From Phascolomyces articulosus (lineage: Eukaryota; Mucoromycota; Mucoromycetes; Mucorales; Lichtheimiaceae), in assembly GCA_025677815.1 (NCBI GenBank), contig JAIXMP010000063.1, forward strand, positions 62,001 through 126,000: a DNA stretch of 64,000 nucleotides, given 5' to 3'. The notes beneath the pieces were generated by a model. The model did not search any database, was not told the origin of the DNA, and worked only from the letters and a program-made list of their open reading frames with translations. This document shows, in pieces, positions 12,662-26,032 of the stretch (position 1 is the first letter of the stretch; each line of letters starts with the position of its first letter). The position numbers and the translations under genes were made by a program.

Positions 12662-15600
12662 TACAAAAACGATGCCATAAACATTTTGATCAATACCAAC
12701 CACATCTTGTTCTGCTCGAACCTTATAGGTTGCAAGTTGCTGAGCATCTGGTGGATGTTCAAGATTACGATATGTTCGGAAAAGTTCCACTAGTTGCCGT
12801 GACCGTGCATCGGTCATGATATGATGCATCTATATAGATTAAGTATGTGTGTGAGCATGTGTAAATAAAATAATTAACAAATAAAGGGTGATATTTCCAT
12901 CTCCTTGATCCTCTTCGTGTTTTTAATACAATATATTTTTCACAAATAAAGATACTTACATGACGTGTTAAGAGTAAGATGAGCTTATCAATGGTAAACA
13001 TAATATATGCTTTGGAACCAAAGATATAACGAGAACATTCTTCAAATATAGCTTGGTCTACAGTTCCATCAAAAAGCAAGTCAATAAGGTCAAGTAAAGC
13101 ATAATAATAACCATGACTGAAATCCATATGCACATCTATTTTTCAAAAAAAAAAAAAAAAAAAAAAAAAAGATATGTAAAAAAAAAAACCTTTAACAGTG
13201 ATTCAAAATGTTGTCAATCAAAAAATCTGAATTTTCTTTTTTTTTTTACCATGGATAGCAATATTATCTACATTTAGATCAAGGGCAGCTTTATTTGCCT
13301 TTTTTGTAGTTTCTGGGTTTTTGCGATATGCGATGTCTGCTAATTTCATTTTCTGAAGGCGGGTATAGACCAGCTATTCAAAAAAAAAAAATTAAAAATT
13401 AAAAAAAAGAAGAGTTGATCAGTATGGTAACACATTTTTGTTTGAATATAATGACAAACTTTTAATTAGTTCGTTTGTTTGTTGTTCTACTTACTTGGAA
13501 AAGACGGATAAAGCAATAAAACGTGTCGTTTCCAAAGAATGTAATTACTGGCTGCTTTGGTTTGCCTTCATCTAATGGATCATTATCTACAGGTTCTTCA
13601 GGTGGAGGAGATGGATTTCCTCCAACGGAATCAATTGGTTCTTCTGAATGTCGAGCAACATCATTGGAAGAAGATGAAGGGTCAGCAGATGGTGATGCTT
13701 GTTGCTGTTGTTTTTCGGTGTTATTCTCACTGGAAGGCGGGCGTCGGTTGGTTCCTCGACGTCGCCATGATGCTTCACCCATACCCACATCTCCATCAGA
13801 ATCGTAGGAAGGTAAAGCACGTTCATCATCACCTCCTTCATCATCTGCTTCAGCCATCATTTCATCTTCATCTCCATCCTCTTGACCACGACCTTTTGGT
13901 AAATCGGTGCTAGGTGAAATATCCAATACATCGAACATGGCTGGCACAAAAGTTTCCAATACCGATCTTAAACCATCGCATTCTTCTTGACTGTATATAT
14001 CTTGACGCTCCAAGAAGGACAATACTAGGCGTGTCACATCCTTAAAAGTGGGTTGATCCTTGAATGAAAATGAAAATTGAGGAGGTAAACGACTTCCTCC
14101 ATCAGGTACCACCATCGGTCGTCCTTTCAAAAACAGTCGTTTTTCAGGTTGTAAACTGCGGATATTTTCAATCGCACTCAAAAGAGCTTTAGTACCAATG
14201 GCTTTCTTGTCACTACTCTTAAATGTAACACCTTGATAATCCAACGCTTTGTAATAATTTTGTGATTCCACTTCTCGCCATATTTTGTTCCATTCACGCT
14301 ATAAAGATAGCATATACAAAAATAAGTCACATACAAATAAATTGTACTGTGGTTAAAAAAACCAAAACTAGAATATATACCTGTGCTCGTTTCCATTCAT
14401 CATCTTTTTGTTTTAATCGCTTGAGTAAGATGGGTACGGTTGGAATAGGATTATCATGGACTAGTTCAATGATTTCTACACCACGTTCAGGACCATAAAT
14501 CTTTTTGATGATATGCTGATAGATGGCTTTGGATGGGCCTCCTAAACCAGGTGGTAGTCGGAAGGCGGCTTTTTCTTCAAGACTCATGACTGAGATCTTT
14601 TTCGAAACAGGTTCAAGAAGTGCAATTGTATTGAGATTGGCCTCAATGCTGAGATCATAATCATATCTATAAAATTTACCAACAAAACAAAAAAAGAAAG
14701 TTCAGTCATCATTCATTCTCTTTTTTTCCATGAATATAAAGAGCTGGTACCTTTCTTCTTCAACACGATGTAATGCTTCTTCAAAATGATTTTTCTTTGA
14801 TGCAACAAATTCACTATCTTCGCTTGCCCAACGTGGATGAGAAACATATTCATCATTCAATACCTCGCGACATAAAGTATCTCGTCCAGAACACGTCTGT
14901 TCTTGCCACTAAATAACACCAATGATATCAGCATTAAAAAAACGCTTTCTTCGATGGAAAGCGCAAAAAAAAAGAAACAAGAATTTACCTCTTTTGGTAC
15001 ACGTCGATAACTTGGGCCATAGGAAGCACAATGGGTCAAATCCAATTTTTCTTTGGATTGAGGTTCATTATCCAGAAAATCTTCTTTGGTATCATAACCT
15101 ACTAATGTTTTGAACCAATCAAATAACTCTCGGTTGCCTCCAATAAAACTTTCAACACGAGCTACTAAAAGATTTTGATCCAGAATTTGTTGACTGAAAA
15201 GATTCAATAGCTTTAAAAAGGCACGATACGTTGCTTTGTTGCCAATATATTTTTTCACACGTTCAAAAAATTCAGCTTCTTCCGCAGATACAGTAGCGCG
15301 TGATGGTTGTAAATCATCATCCGTTTCCATACCACGAACATGAGACATCTATTAATATATCACATGAATCAATATAAAAAACAAAGACTCCTTCTCTATT
15401 TTCAATTATCACACACAAAACAGCACACTATATTCATTTGTTTAGATCATTTACCTTGGTAATACCAGCAGTACTCATACGCTTCTTTCGAGTACCACTT
15501 GTGGAAAGGCTAGGAACCATCATTGAGCCACGTTTTCCTAAATTAAAAAAAAACATATTAACCAATTACTCCTTTCTCCTCCGCAAAAATAGGTATTTAC

Positions 15601-17617
15601 TTTCCATATAAACATTTCCTCCTCAAAAACTGTTTAAATATATTTATACCTTGTCCTCCAAAGAAAACATTGATATCACCTGCACCGGCACCTGATGCTT
15701 CTGGTAAAAATTGTTTGAATTCATCTAATAAATCATTGGCACCATTAAATAATGTTTGAACTTGTCCATATACTTCTTGAATTGGTTTTTGCTCCTTTTG
15801 ATAAGTTTGCAAAATTTCCAAAAATTGTTTATAGGTATCAGGTTCACCTGAAAACCGATTCTGATTCATTATAAAATAATAATTTATATTAGTATTTTGT
15901 TCAAAAACACGAAAAAATCCCATCTTTCTCTCTTTTTTTCCCCTCTACTTTGAAGATATTTTCTTTATCTTATCTATTACCTTAATTTTGTTTACATAAT
16001 TGATTGCATGATTAAATTCGACAGGTGCTTTTCTTGAAGAATTTGGATCTTCGTGACTTGATGGGGGAGGTGTATGATGATGACTATAAGGATGAGTAGG
16101 TTGTGAGGAAGGTGGAGGTGGCGCGTGCGTTGCCATAGCTAATCCGCTTGGTTCTCGTGCAACATAACCACTGGTAAGGATAGGTTGTTGTTGAGGTGGT
16201 GGGGGTTGTTGATGTGTATAAGGTTGGTAGTAACGCGTTTCATTCGTAGCTGAATTAAGATTTAAAGGTTCACCATCTGTTGTGGTGGTGGTGCCAGAGG
16301 GTGTTGTCACTTTAATAATATTTCGTGAACGGTCATCAACGGTACACTCAATTCGGTATCCAGGAGGTAAAAATGTATTAAATCCAGATATTAAAGTTGG
16401 GTGTCCACGAAACAAAGTTGAAACACGTTCAATAACACCTGGTGTATCAATTCTAAAAAAAAAACCATATGCAACAATTGAGTTTTTCTTCTTATACAAT
16501 CCCTCATAAACCTCTTGTATATTCATATTGTAAACAGAAAAAAAATTCTTACGCTTGACTTTTAAAATCTTTCATTATATCCAGGAACTTGTTATAAATT
16601 TCAGGTTGATCGGAAAATTGTATTTTTACTTGATCTAAATAGGTCAATGCATCTTTAACATTGAGTGGCCGATAGCCATTTGTTTGTGACGTTCGTTGAG
16701 GTGATGGGGGCGGTGATGATCGTACATCCGATACTGGTTCTTGTTCTTGAACAGCCGCAGCGGAATTATTGGTGGTGGGCAGGGCACCTGTGGTTGCTGC
16801 AATATTTGGTGTTGTCACAACTGTTTGTTGTTGTTGTGCAGCAGGTGATATTGGTCGTTGATAAGGACCATCGACTGACATGGGACTTCTTGAGCGCTCT
16901 TTTCCAGTAGTCGCTGTCGAATCATTATTTACTATTGACTGTATCGTTGGACTAGCAGTCCGTTGAGGGGTTGTGTCCATCATAGAAGTCAAAGGAGGTG
17001 TTTCACGATGCGATGCTTGTTGTTGTGTTGTACTTTCCGACATGGGACTTTGTGTTCGTGATGGAACAACTTGATCCAGCGGATGGCGCGGTGATGTAGA
17101 TTGACTCGGAGAATGGACAAGTTTCTCGTTTGATGCTATTGCCCCTGAAGGATTATTATTATTTGTCTGAGCACTGTTAATCGATGTACCACTAAGAACA
17201 GGTGATGAAGATTGTTGCAAAGTGGCTGTAGTGTCTGATTTTCCATTGTTGTCAGGCTCTCTCTTTATTGGAACAGAATCGGTAGCATCGGTAGAACTAG
17301 CGTGATTTGAACCACTGGTATTATTTTCACTGGATTGCATCGGCTCGTCTGACTTTTTTATTTCTTGAGTTATTGTTTTAATGGTAGAAGAGTGTATTGG
17401 TGGTGGGGCACCACTATATATTAAAGTTTTTTTTTAAAAAAAAAAATAATAAATGAAAAATAGATTAGCTTTTTCAGAATCTTTTCTTCAGAAATAAGCA
17501 CATGTTCCGATTTTGCTGAATATAAAAAAATATAAGCAGGGAAATTTACGTTTCTGTTTGTGGTTGCGGTGGTGGAGGTGGTGATGTAGAAGGTGCCGAT
17601 GGTGCTTCTCCTGACAT
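11635..17617 (-). CDS. SIN3: Sin3 transcriptional corepressor
   Basis: Fourteen exons, all phases closing, giving 1527 residues: 17550-17617, 16553-17413, 15981-16452, 15650-15860, 15455-15537, 14989-15348, 14751-14908, 14381-14666, 13495-14298, 13250-13373, 12960-13135, 12665-12829, 12377-12543 and 11635-12283. A disordered Ser/Pro/Gln-rich N-terminus precedes PAH1 (about 272-345, [18 protein letters not shown]...) and PAH2 (about 452-520, [14 protein letters not shown]...). PAH3 follows at about 590-650, then the histone-deacetylase interaction domain ([17 protein letters not shown] to LLEPVSKK, about 672-800). The C-terminal Sin3 domain contains [12 protein letters not shown]. Sin3 scaffolds the Rpd3 deacetylase complex; PAH domains bind repressors. 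The last 130 residues are low-complexity Ser/Thr/Pro. The phase-0 join of exons 3 and 4 falls inside PAH2. Assignment is firm; single exon edges could shift by a few bases. Confidence 0.94.
12620..12659. repeat. 40-nt poly(A) tract in SIN3 intron 12
   Basis: Uninterrupted run of 40 A on the plus strand (poly-T in the transcript), starting right after the GTAAG donor of the intron. A second run of 26 A lies in intron 10 near 13145-13170. Such tracts are prone to length variation. Confidence 0.9.
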
Positions 17618-17959
17618 TATGCACAAATCCAAATCAAAAAGGCAGAAGCGTTATTATACTTATGAGAAAAAGGCACTTTACTCCTTTTTTTTTTCTAAAT
17701 GTGCAGGACGGGTTTTAAGAAGAGAAAGAGTGTATGGTTTGTGTGTGAAAAAAAAAAGCGCGTTGAACGATATCAAAACCAAACGAACTCAAAACTCCGT
17801 TTTGTGTTCATTGGTCCGCTTATTTATTTTTACCATTCATTTTATTATAACAATATTAAGCAGTAGGTAGGTGCGCAAAGAAATAAAAACGATGTTTCTT
17901 TATTGGCAGAAAATGTATAATGAGATGCTAATTCATTATAAAAATACTCTGTTGCTGCT

Positions 17960-18830
17960 TTTTTCTTTAACACATTAAACGCTTTCATGAGTTTCTCCAC
18001 ACATATATTGATAGACCACATCAAATATAAACAAGATATGAACGAATTGAAACTTTCCTCTCACTTATTTCAATCACCTTAGAGGCACTTATTGTTTCTC
18101 TCAGACAATCTATCTATATTACATACATCCATGGATAATACTTGACATCCATGAGCAAATACAAAAAAGTGAAAATATAATACAAAGGCATTATTCACTA
18201 CCGACTGTTTCGATATCGCTCTTAACATCATGACTCACAGATAAGATACTGCCAGCTAGGTTTTGCAACGCAATGAAAATCTTAATTTATATTATGTTAT
18301 ATAATGACTCCTAGTGTAATAGTCCACTTAATTTCATTCCAGACCCCCTGTAGGCATAACTAAAGCGAATCGATAACCAAGACTTTTTCTGCTTTCGGTG
18401 TTCACACGATCTTTTTTTTTTTTTTGCACCAAAGATGCTTTGCCTCTAAAACTTTTAATGATGCTCTCTCTGATTTTTCTTGCCTTATCACCGTATGATG
18501 GTATGAATCATACCAAAATGAAATGATGACCAGTGTTTATATTGATATACTTATATTTATAATGACATTCAGGATTAATATATAATCGATGCTTTTCAAC
18601 AATTTAAGTTCATATATTATAAAATCAGAAGAAGATTACTTGTCTTCTAGATGACCCACGGCGTACTTGAACAAAGCCATCTCCTATCTTGAAAATCTTG
18701 TTATGTATTCAAATTGCGCAATAAAAGTAGTATATTCAACCGAAATATTGAACAACTTATATATACTCCCCTTCGCTTTACATGAAATAATGTAGTAGCA
18801 GCCGAACCATGTTCAACTTTCTGATTGTAG
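17960..18830 (-). pseudogene. Old decayed copy of the lineage-specific gene at 20987-23042
   Basis: Three blocks match the younger copy in the same order and orientation: 17985-18120 resembles 21057-21200, 18370-18445 resembles 21530-21615, and 18640-18700 resembles 22345-22420. Shared words include acatcaaatataaacaa / acattagatataaacag, gatgctttgc, and acttgaa(c/t)aa(a/c)gccat(t/c)tc. Reading frames are broken by stops, indels and a 13-base homopolymer. The surrounding AT-rich DNA (17618-17960 and 18830-20980) shows no other recognisable gene. The family is not one I can name. Confidence 0.6.
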
Positions 18831-20986
18831 TTTTGCTTGATCTTTGCGCTTTGTTTGAACGCAGTTTCATTACATATCATCAGTGCTCAGTTTCCACATT
18901 TATCACCAACATGAATTTTCTTAATTTTCTCCCACCACATTATCCGTACGCTAATCATCCAGCTGGGAATATATGTGCATTTTCATCTGATTAACTGATG
19001 AAAGAAAAGAAATACCATAAGAGAAAGAAAATGAATTGCGAAAAACGACAAGCGCAGCAGAAGAAAAAAAAGCGGGTGAGAAAGAATAAACTTGACACCC
19101 ACCACCTGATTTATTGTTCTTCGCATAAGTTTTATTCAAACCTGGTATAAACTACATTTGAGGCGATTATGAGCGTCTATAAAGTTGCTAATTTTGCTTT
19201 TTTTCACTAGTTATTTCTTGCATCCATATTAATGAAAGTATATTTATACTATATGGTTTACAACAATCCAAACTTGAGCCTAAATATCCACATTATTTGT
19301 CAATATACCTAGCGTTTAAAGAATTTTTGAGTAGCTAGGACAGGAAGACAATTTGTTTTAAAGTCCGTTTATTGCATACGTCATAAAAATACTTACTGCC
19401 TCACCGTCGTAACAACAATGCTTCGCACTTTGTATAGACCACTGTATCAAGAACCTGTTTCGTTTTGGCCCTAGGACGATGTTTTTGCATATGAATGATA
19501 TATTTATTTTTGTGCGAAAATAGGCATGGTGTGATGCTGTTGCTTGGAAATGAAATGGGTGATACCATACATTTCCCATTATGCCGAACAGTATGGCTTG
19601 ACAAATTCGAATAGAAATGGAATTGAGTCTGTTATCAGGCTTGCCTATTTGCATGGGTCTCGCTTCTTGTTACAGTGATATTCGTATATACGTTTATTTG
19701 ATACACTACAAGATTTCCGTCTAAGGTTTATCTTGATAGCTAAAAGAGTCGTTCTTGAAAGGATAGGAAACTTATCAATTTACAAACACTTTGTATCCAC
19801 ATATATGGAGGGGCATAAATAAGCATACAAAGTTACTTATATATAGAAGAATAAATAGATCCTATTTTTTATCAAGAATACAGTGCATTTGAACGTATAG
19901 CCAATAGTACGAGAATCTACAAATATTAATTGAATGTCGCACTTGAAAATAAAAATAAAAACATAACAATGATAACGATAACGATAATTAGATACTGCAT
20001 TTCTTCAACCAATTTGTAGGGTTTGTTTTGGGTTATGGTAGTGGGAGGATTCTATTTGCTTTTTAGGTTTCAAATTTGAATTTGTACTTTTGAGTCTTTG
20101 TCTGATGTTGTAAGAGAAGTGTGTCGTTGCTTATACCTGGGTTTGTTCGATCTTTATAGCTACGGTAATGATCTGATAAAAATAAATTTAATTATTAGAA
20201 ACAACTTCTATACTAAAGTTAATAAAAGGCTTAAGAGAATATAAAAGTTAAAATACCAACCGAAGGCAATAGATTCGGAGACTGACGACACTGCTGTGTA
20301 TGAGGTCGCTAAATCACATATGATATTTACCAAACTATTACTATCGTTAAGATCTTAGTTTTAGACACCGAATCAGATGTAGTTTTGGTGTCAAGAGAAC
20401 ACTGGCTTCAAATACTAGATTCTGTTCTTTATGTGGCATGGATAGAAAACGACTATATATTATGGCAATTTTTACATAAAAATATGGAATAGCAGAAAGA
20501 ATCCCTTCCTCATTTTTTATACAAAGCTTCGTGTTCCAAAAGAAAGATGTCTTTTTTTTTTTTTTGGTTGAAGAGCTTGCTCCAAATATGAAAAACCGAC
20601 ATTTGTCCACAGATAATTTTCCCAAAGTAACTTTCCCCTCTCCTCGCATTGACCATTCTTTTTAAAAAGTAAATTTGAAAAACACAATTTATTATAAAGA
20701 TATAAGATCGAGAAAAACTTGGGTCACTAACTCATGGTAAAAAAAAGATTTTGATATACAAGGAGGATATTGTCCAGTCGATTGTGAGATGTTGTGAGAA
20801 TGTTTCAATATTTACAGGGAGGATTTTGTTCAAGAGTGATCATGTGAGGGTACTTTTTATATATACAAAGAGGATTTTGTTTAACGAATAATGAACGACA
20901 TGTGAAAATACTATTATTTGATGGGATTTTGTTCAACGGATAGCGATAGAGCAGGATATTACTCTTGTTATGTAATGAAAATATCA
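18831..20986. other. AT-rich intergenic region
   Basis: No supported gene. Short open frames near 19358-19654 (-) and 20347-20649 (-) are not recognisable and have no clear splice continuations. They may be further decayed copies of local families. Confidence 0.4.
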
Positions 20987-23042
20987 TTATAACGTTGGAC
21001 CATACATGACAGTCTTTTCAATCCAACTCTCGACAGTACAATCTTTTTCATTCCCATCTATTGCTCGCATTAGTTTTTCCACCCTCGCCTTGATGGACCA
21101 CATTAGATATAAACAGGATATGAAAGATTTAGAAAACTTTTTCTCGCTTGTTTCAATGGTATGTGAGGTAGTTGTTTCTTTTAATCTATAGATATAATCT
21201 TTCGGGCAATCCATCCACATGACATCCATTGATAAACCTTGACAGCCATCAGCAAATACAAAAAAAAAGTGAGAAAGATTATACAAAGTCATTATTCACC
21301 TACCAACATTGAAAGCTTACCGTATGTACTGATTCCAACTGTTTCCACATCACCCTTCAGTTCATGATTCACAGATAAAATGTCATCAATCATATCTTGT
21401 AATGCAATTGGGAGTTTGTATTTCGATTCATTCAAACGTTTACTATCTGTCGGCTCTTGATGTGATGGACCACATTCCCCTCCACCCAGCTCCAAGCACT
21501 TGCTATGCTCTGGATTTTTGGTACGAATCACCAAATCAAAGCGATGCCCGAGTTTTTTTCTACTTTCTGTCCCTACACGGTCAATGTTTTTCGAACAGAG
21601 GATGCTTTGCTTGTAGATTCACCTCTATTCTAAAAGTAAGTATATATATATGATAACCTTTCCCTTAGTAATAAAGGCTATCCGAAATATTTTTTTACCT
21701 TATGATTGACAAGTTCTTACAACTGTCAAAAGCACTGTCAATAAACTTCCAGATGTGAGTATTATACCAGGATTCTAGGTGTGCTACATTTAGATTTCCA
21801 CTTTGTAATTCTCGTAAACTAATGTAAAAAAAAAATGTGAATATATAGCTACAAAGCCCTGATCTTTCATTGACCAGATTTCCATATATACATACAGGCT
21901 CAAAAAAGAGATATGGATCCAATCGAGATCGGTACTAATCTCATGATCATAATCAACTTGCCAAGATTGCTTCTCGTATAGTTCTTTTCTTAATGATTTA
22001 AACGAATCCTTGAAAGAAAATTTCCAGTAAAGTTATATTAAGATTTTGTTAAAGACGAGCGATCATGTAATCACTTTTCATTTTAAGCAAAGCAAATCCC
22101 ATATATAACTAACTACTTACCAATTTCAAACAATTCAAATATGATTTGATATTAGCAGGTAAATCTGGTGTCAACTTGATATTCGTTTCGGATATCTCAC
22201 GTAACTCTTGAATGGTGAATACGTTTTCTTTTACTAATCTACTATCACATGTATCCAAGATGAAATAGTGCGATAAACTGTAGACGATGTTTCAAGTGTC
22301 ATTTAAGATTAGTACTGCTTTAAAAATTGATGCTGATACATAAAGTCAAAAGGAGCTTGTCCTCCGGATGCAACATAGCATACTTGAATAACGCCATTTC
22401 CACAATTTTTCCGGTTGATAGACGCCACATTCTATTCTCCTCCATTTTGGAAAATCTGGAAATGCATTCAAGCTGTGGAATAAAGAAAATTAGTATCGAC
22501 TTTATTATTGTCTTTATACTTCTTGTTCATTACCTGAGACGACGTGTATGTCGATTCATGTTCAACCTTTTGCTTTTGATGAAGTTGAGACTCTTCCTCT
22601 TCTTCTCCGCTTTCATGTGACTCTTCAAGTGATCGTTTGTTTGATTCATTCATACGTTCGATTTCTTGTTCATAAAAATGTAATAAACGATTGCTGGTTT
22701 TTTGATTTAATGCAGCCTCGAGCCAATATTGCATGACCTTTGGAGTATAAAGAATCTATACAAAAGCATGATAAATACACCAATGAATGAGGCTTTGTTT
22801 TTTTTATATTTTTTTGCATCACATACGTTAAAATTAGCCTGTTTTACTGTTTTTGCCCAAACCACAGATTTATCCTTCTTGTTGGGTTGCTTTATCAAAC
22901 TTTCGACCGATCTTTTAAACAGCTTTTCACCAGGAATCTTATGAACAACTCCCATATCTCGAAATACAGATACTAAATCAACATTATCATCTTTGCAGCT
23001 TTTGACGGCTTTCTTTAAAGCATCACGAAAACTGGCGCCCAT
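20987..23042 (-). pseudogene. Lineage-specific multi-exon gene, probably recently inactivated
   Basis: Exons read: 22827-23042, 22534-22755, about 22340-22472, 22121-22277, 21896-22008, 21699-21818, 21321-21624 and 20987-21237. The product would be a soluble protein of over 400 residues with an acidic linker (EEEEE). A block reads GHRFDLVIRTKN...CLELGGGECGPS...ESKYKLP. The spacing of D, E and K is loosely like a PD-(D/E)xK nuclease fold; that is speculation. I believe this belongs to an expanded family of unknown proteins in Mucoromycota. Two defects are seen. The phase between the exons ending at 22340 and starting at 22277 does not close. In exon 7 the frame changes at an A-run (21587-21591 on the plus strand), so that one missing base would explain it. 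A sequencing error is possible at that homopolymer. Confidence 0.6.
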
Positions 23043-23534
23043 TTTGGACGTTTGATATAAATGTTTGTGGATGAAAAATGAAGGGGGGAAAAGCACTACG
23101 ATTCCGGCAGCCGACACATACATGCATAATAATAAATCAAGAGCGCAGCATTGTTATCCGTATGACCACTATTTTGCTTCTACACTGACGACTTGATCGA
23201 GAACACATAAATGCACAAAACTTTGTTAACACTGCTTCTCATATTTACGCACATATTTTCCTCTTCTAATATTATCATTAATATGGTATATCCTTCCTCC
23301 AGGTATATTTTTGATCATCAAAATTGTATAAACAATTAAAAAGAAACATCAATTCTTTTCATTCAAAAAAGAATTACAATCACATGGTTATTATTAAAAA
23401 ATGCATCCAGAAAAAAAGAAAAGGGCAATCACTAGTTGAAAAATATACACATAAAAAAAAAAAGAAAAGTGTTCCAACTTGTATTTGAAAAAGAGATGAA
23501 AAGGTGAAAAAAAATGCGGTTATTTGATTATTAT

Positions 23535-25112
23535 TTAGTTGTATGTATCGTTCTTTAATGATCTATAAAATTAAATAAAAAAAAATTACTCATGAGTGGA
23601 ATGATTCCTCGCATTTTACTTTATAAAGATACATATAAAAATAACGACATTTACCCTTCAATATCAGCAACAACCATTTCAGTGACAAGTTCATCATAAG
23701 AGACCTTACGTTTCCAACCAAGCAATTCATTGGCCTTGGCAGGATCACCCAACAACAATTCGACTTCAGCAGGACGGAAGTACTTGGGATCAATACGAAC
23801 ACGTACTTTACCGGTCTCTGCATCCTTACCAATCTCATTGACACCTTCACCCTCCCAAACAATCTTACGACCAGTGACAGCAAAGGCCTTTTCGACATAG
23901 CTACGAACGGTATGGGTCTCACCAGTAGCCAAAACGAAATCTTCAGGCTTATCTTGTTGCAACATCAACCACATGCCTTCAACATAATCACGGGCATGAC
24001 CCCAATCACGCTTAGCATCGATGTTACCAAGGTACAAGCAGTCTTGACGGCCCAAATGGATATCAGCCACAGCACGGGAAATCTTACGAGTAACAAATGT
24101 ACGACCACGGCGAGGGGATTCATGATTGAACAAAATACCGTTACAGGCATACATATCATATGATTCACGATAGTTGACAGTGATCCAATAACCGTACAAT
24201 TTGGCTACACCATAAGGCGAACGGGGATAGAAAGGAGTGGTTTCCTTTTGTGGGGTTTCAACAACCTTACCGTACAATTCAGAGGTAGAGGCTTGATAGA
24301 AACGGACACGATCAGTCAAACCGCAGGTACGGATGGCGTCCAAAAGACGCAAGGTACCTAAAGCATCCACATCACCAGTATATTCAGACATGTCAAATGA
24401 AACCTTGACATGTGATTGGGCAGCCAAGTTGTACACTTCGGTAGGTTGGATTTGTGCAATGATGTGTACTAAACACGTGGAATCTGTCAAATCACCATAG
24501 TGAAGGAAGAACTTGACATCTAATTTTTACATATTTATAAATATAATCATCAAACCATAAATGTTTTTTTTTTGCAAATTGACCTCTCATTTCCTTTACA
24601 TATATTTCTCCCTCTCTCCTCTAATAATAGCTTTTACCTTGATCATGACGATCCTTATAGATATGCTCAATTCTACCAGTATTGAATGAAGAAGAGCGAC
24701 GGATGATACCGTGGACTTCATAACCCTTGTCGAGTAAAAATTCAGTCAAGTAGGAACCGTCCTGACCGGTGACACCTATAAGAAAAAAAATCAATATTGA
24801 GCTGTCATTCGTCTTGCTACGTTTTCATGCCCATCATTATATAAAATCAACACCCCTTTTTTCTCTTTCCTTCCCTTCCTTATAAATTCAATATAATGAT
24901 TGCAATCTTTAATCCATAAACTATTTTTTTTCCATCCATCTCGAAATCATATACAAAAATATATCGATAGATATATATTCTTTCAAAGCGCGGTTCTATC
25001 CTTCTTTGTACAACTTACCAGTAATAAGAGCAACCTTACGATTACGATATTCTTCCAAAGACATGGAAGTGCTACGAGCAATTTGAACGGGAGCAAAGAC
25101 ACTTTCGGACAT
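23535..25112 (-). CDS. GMD: GDP-mannose 4,6-dehydratase
   Basis: Four exons: 25019-25112, 24638-24775, 23655-24519 and 23535-23562, giving 374 residues, close to the family's usual ~370. The extended SDR Rossmann motif [10 protein letters not shown] lies at residues about 32-41, followed by the [11 protein letters not shown] nucleotide block, STSELYGK, the catalytic YGVAK (Tyr-x-x-x-Lys), SPRRG and RDYVEGMW. The enzyme converts GDP-mannose to GDP-4-keto-6-deoxymannose, the first step to GDP-fucose, in the cytosol. Fucose is a wall sugar of zygomycetous fungi. The final coding exon is only 28 nt; if it is skipped, a TAA directly after the GG|GTAAAT donor ends the protein 9 residues earlier. 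Codon use looks more C-ending than in neighbouring genes, consistent with higher expression. Confidence 0.94.
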
Positions 25113-26032
25113 GATGTGTGTGAGCGGGATAAAAAAGAATGAATGAAGAAAAAGAGAAAGTATATATTTTTAGTGCGTCAAATTTGTAACGCTATAAATA
25201 CTACTGCTTTTTTTCTTTAAATAGATACTCAGCCTGTCTAGGAGATTGGAAGATCAAAACCATTTGGATGGCGATTCTCATCCTCTTTATGCTATACGCC
25301 TTTTCCTCCCTTTCATCTTGATTACACTAAATATATAATTATCCTTTTCTTACAAAAACCTCCCCAAGATAATGATAATAAATAATGAATAATAACTACA
25401 AGTTGTGTTTCCAAGTTATATATTTAGAGCATCCCCAACAGTAATACCTAGTTGTTCCCTTAAGTGTGTGGTACAACGAAAGCAGCAAGTTTAAGGGTGA
25501 ATCACTGCTGGAATTGTTCTTATAGACCTTGCTGACTTTCTATAATTATTACGATGATCGATCTTTTGTTATTTCTATAAAAACATAGTATTCACCATTA
25601 GTGCAGTGTTGCTCTTGTTCAAAAATATATAACACTTGAAAAGAGAAGGTTTTCTGAGTTGATACTAGCTATACTTTTTCCCCTGAAGCTTAATGCCGCA
25701 TGCAAGTATATTATTATTAGATCGGAAAAGGTGATCAAGGTGCACTTAGTAATGCATGGTTAAAAAATCATTTACCTAGTATGTAAATATATTACCAAGA
25801 TACAATAACGGATTGTAAGTATATATTATTCAATAAATCATAGAACAAGGAATAAAGGCATCTCTCTTACATTTTTATTACTATAAAAGATGATAACTAA
25901 AAGTTAAAAAGGTATTATGCATCTTATTTATATAGTAAATATAGATTATTTTTTTATCAGGAGCAACCATGCATAGAAGTATAATTATAGATAACAAACA
26001 CACTAAAATAATCAACGATCTTTTTTTTTACA
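25113..26032. other. Intergenic region, GMD promoter side
   Basis: About 0.9 kb of AT-rich DNA between the start of GMD and the 3' end of DBR1, both on the minus strand. It should contain the GMD promoter. No gene or named motif recognised. Confidence 0.4.

Noticed and set aside
13523..13913. Plus-strand open frames opposite SIN3 exon 9
   Set aside because: Shadow of the acidic/Ser-rich low-complexity coding region on the minus strand.
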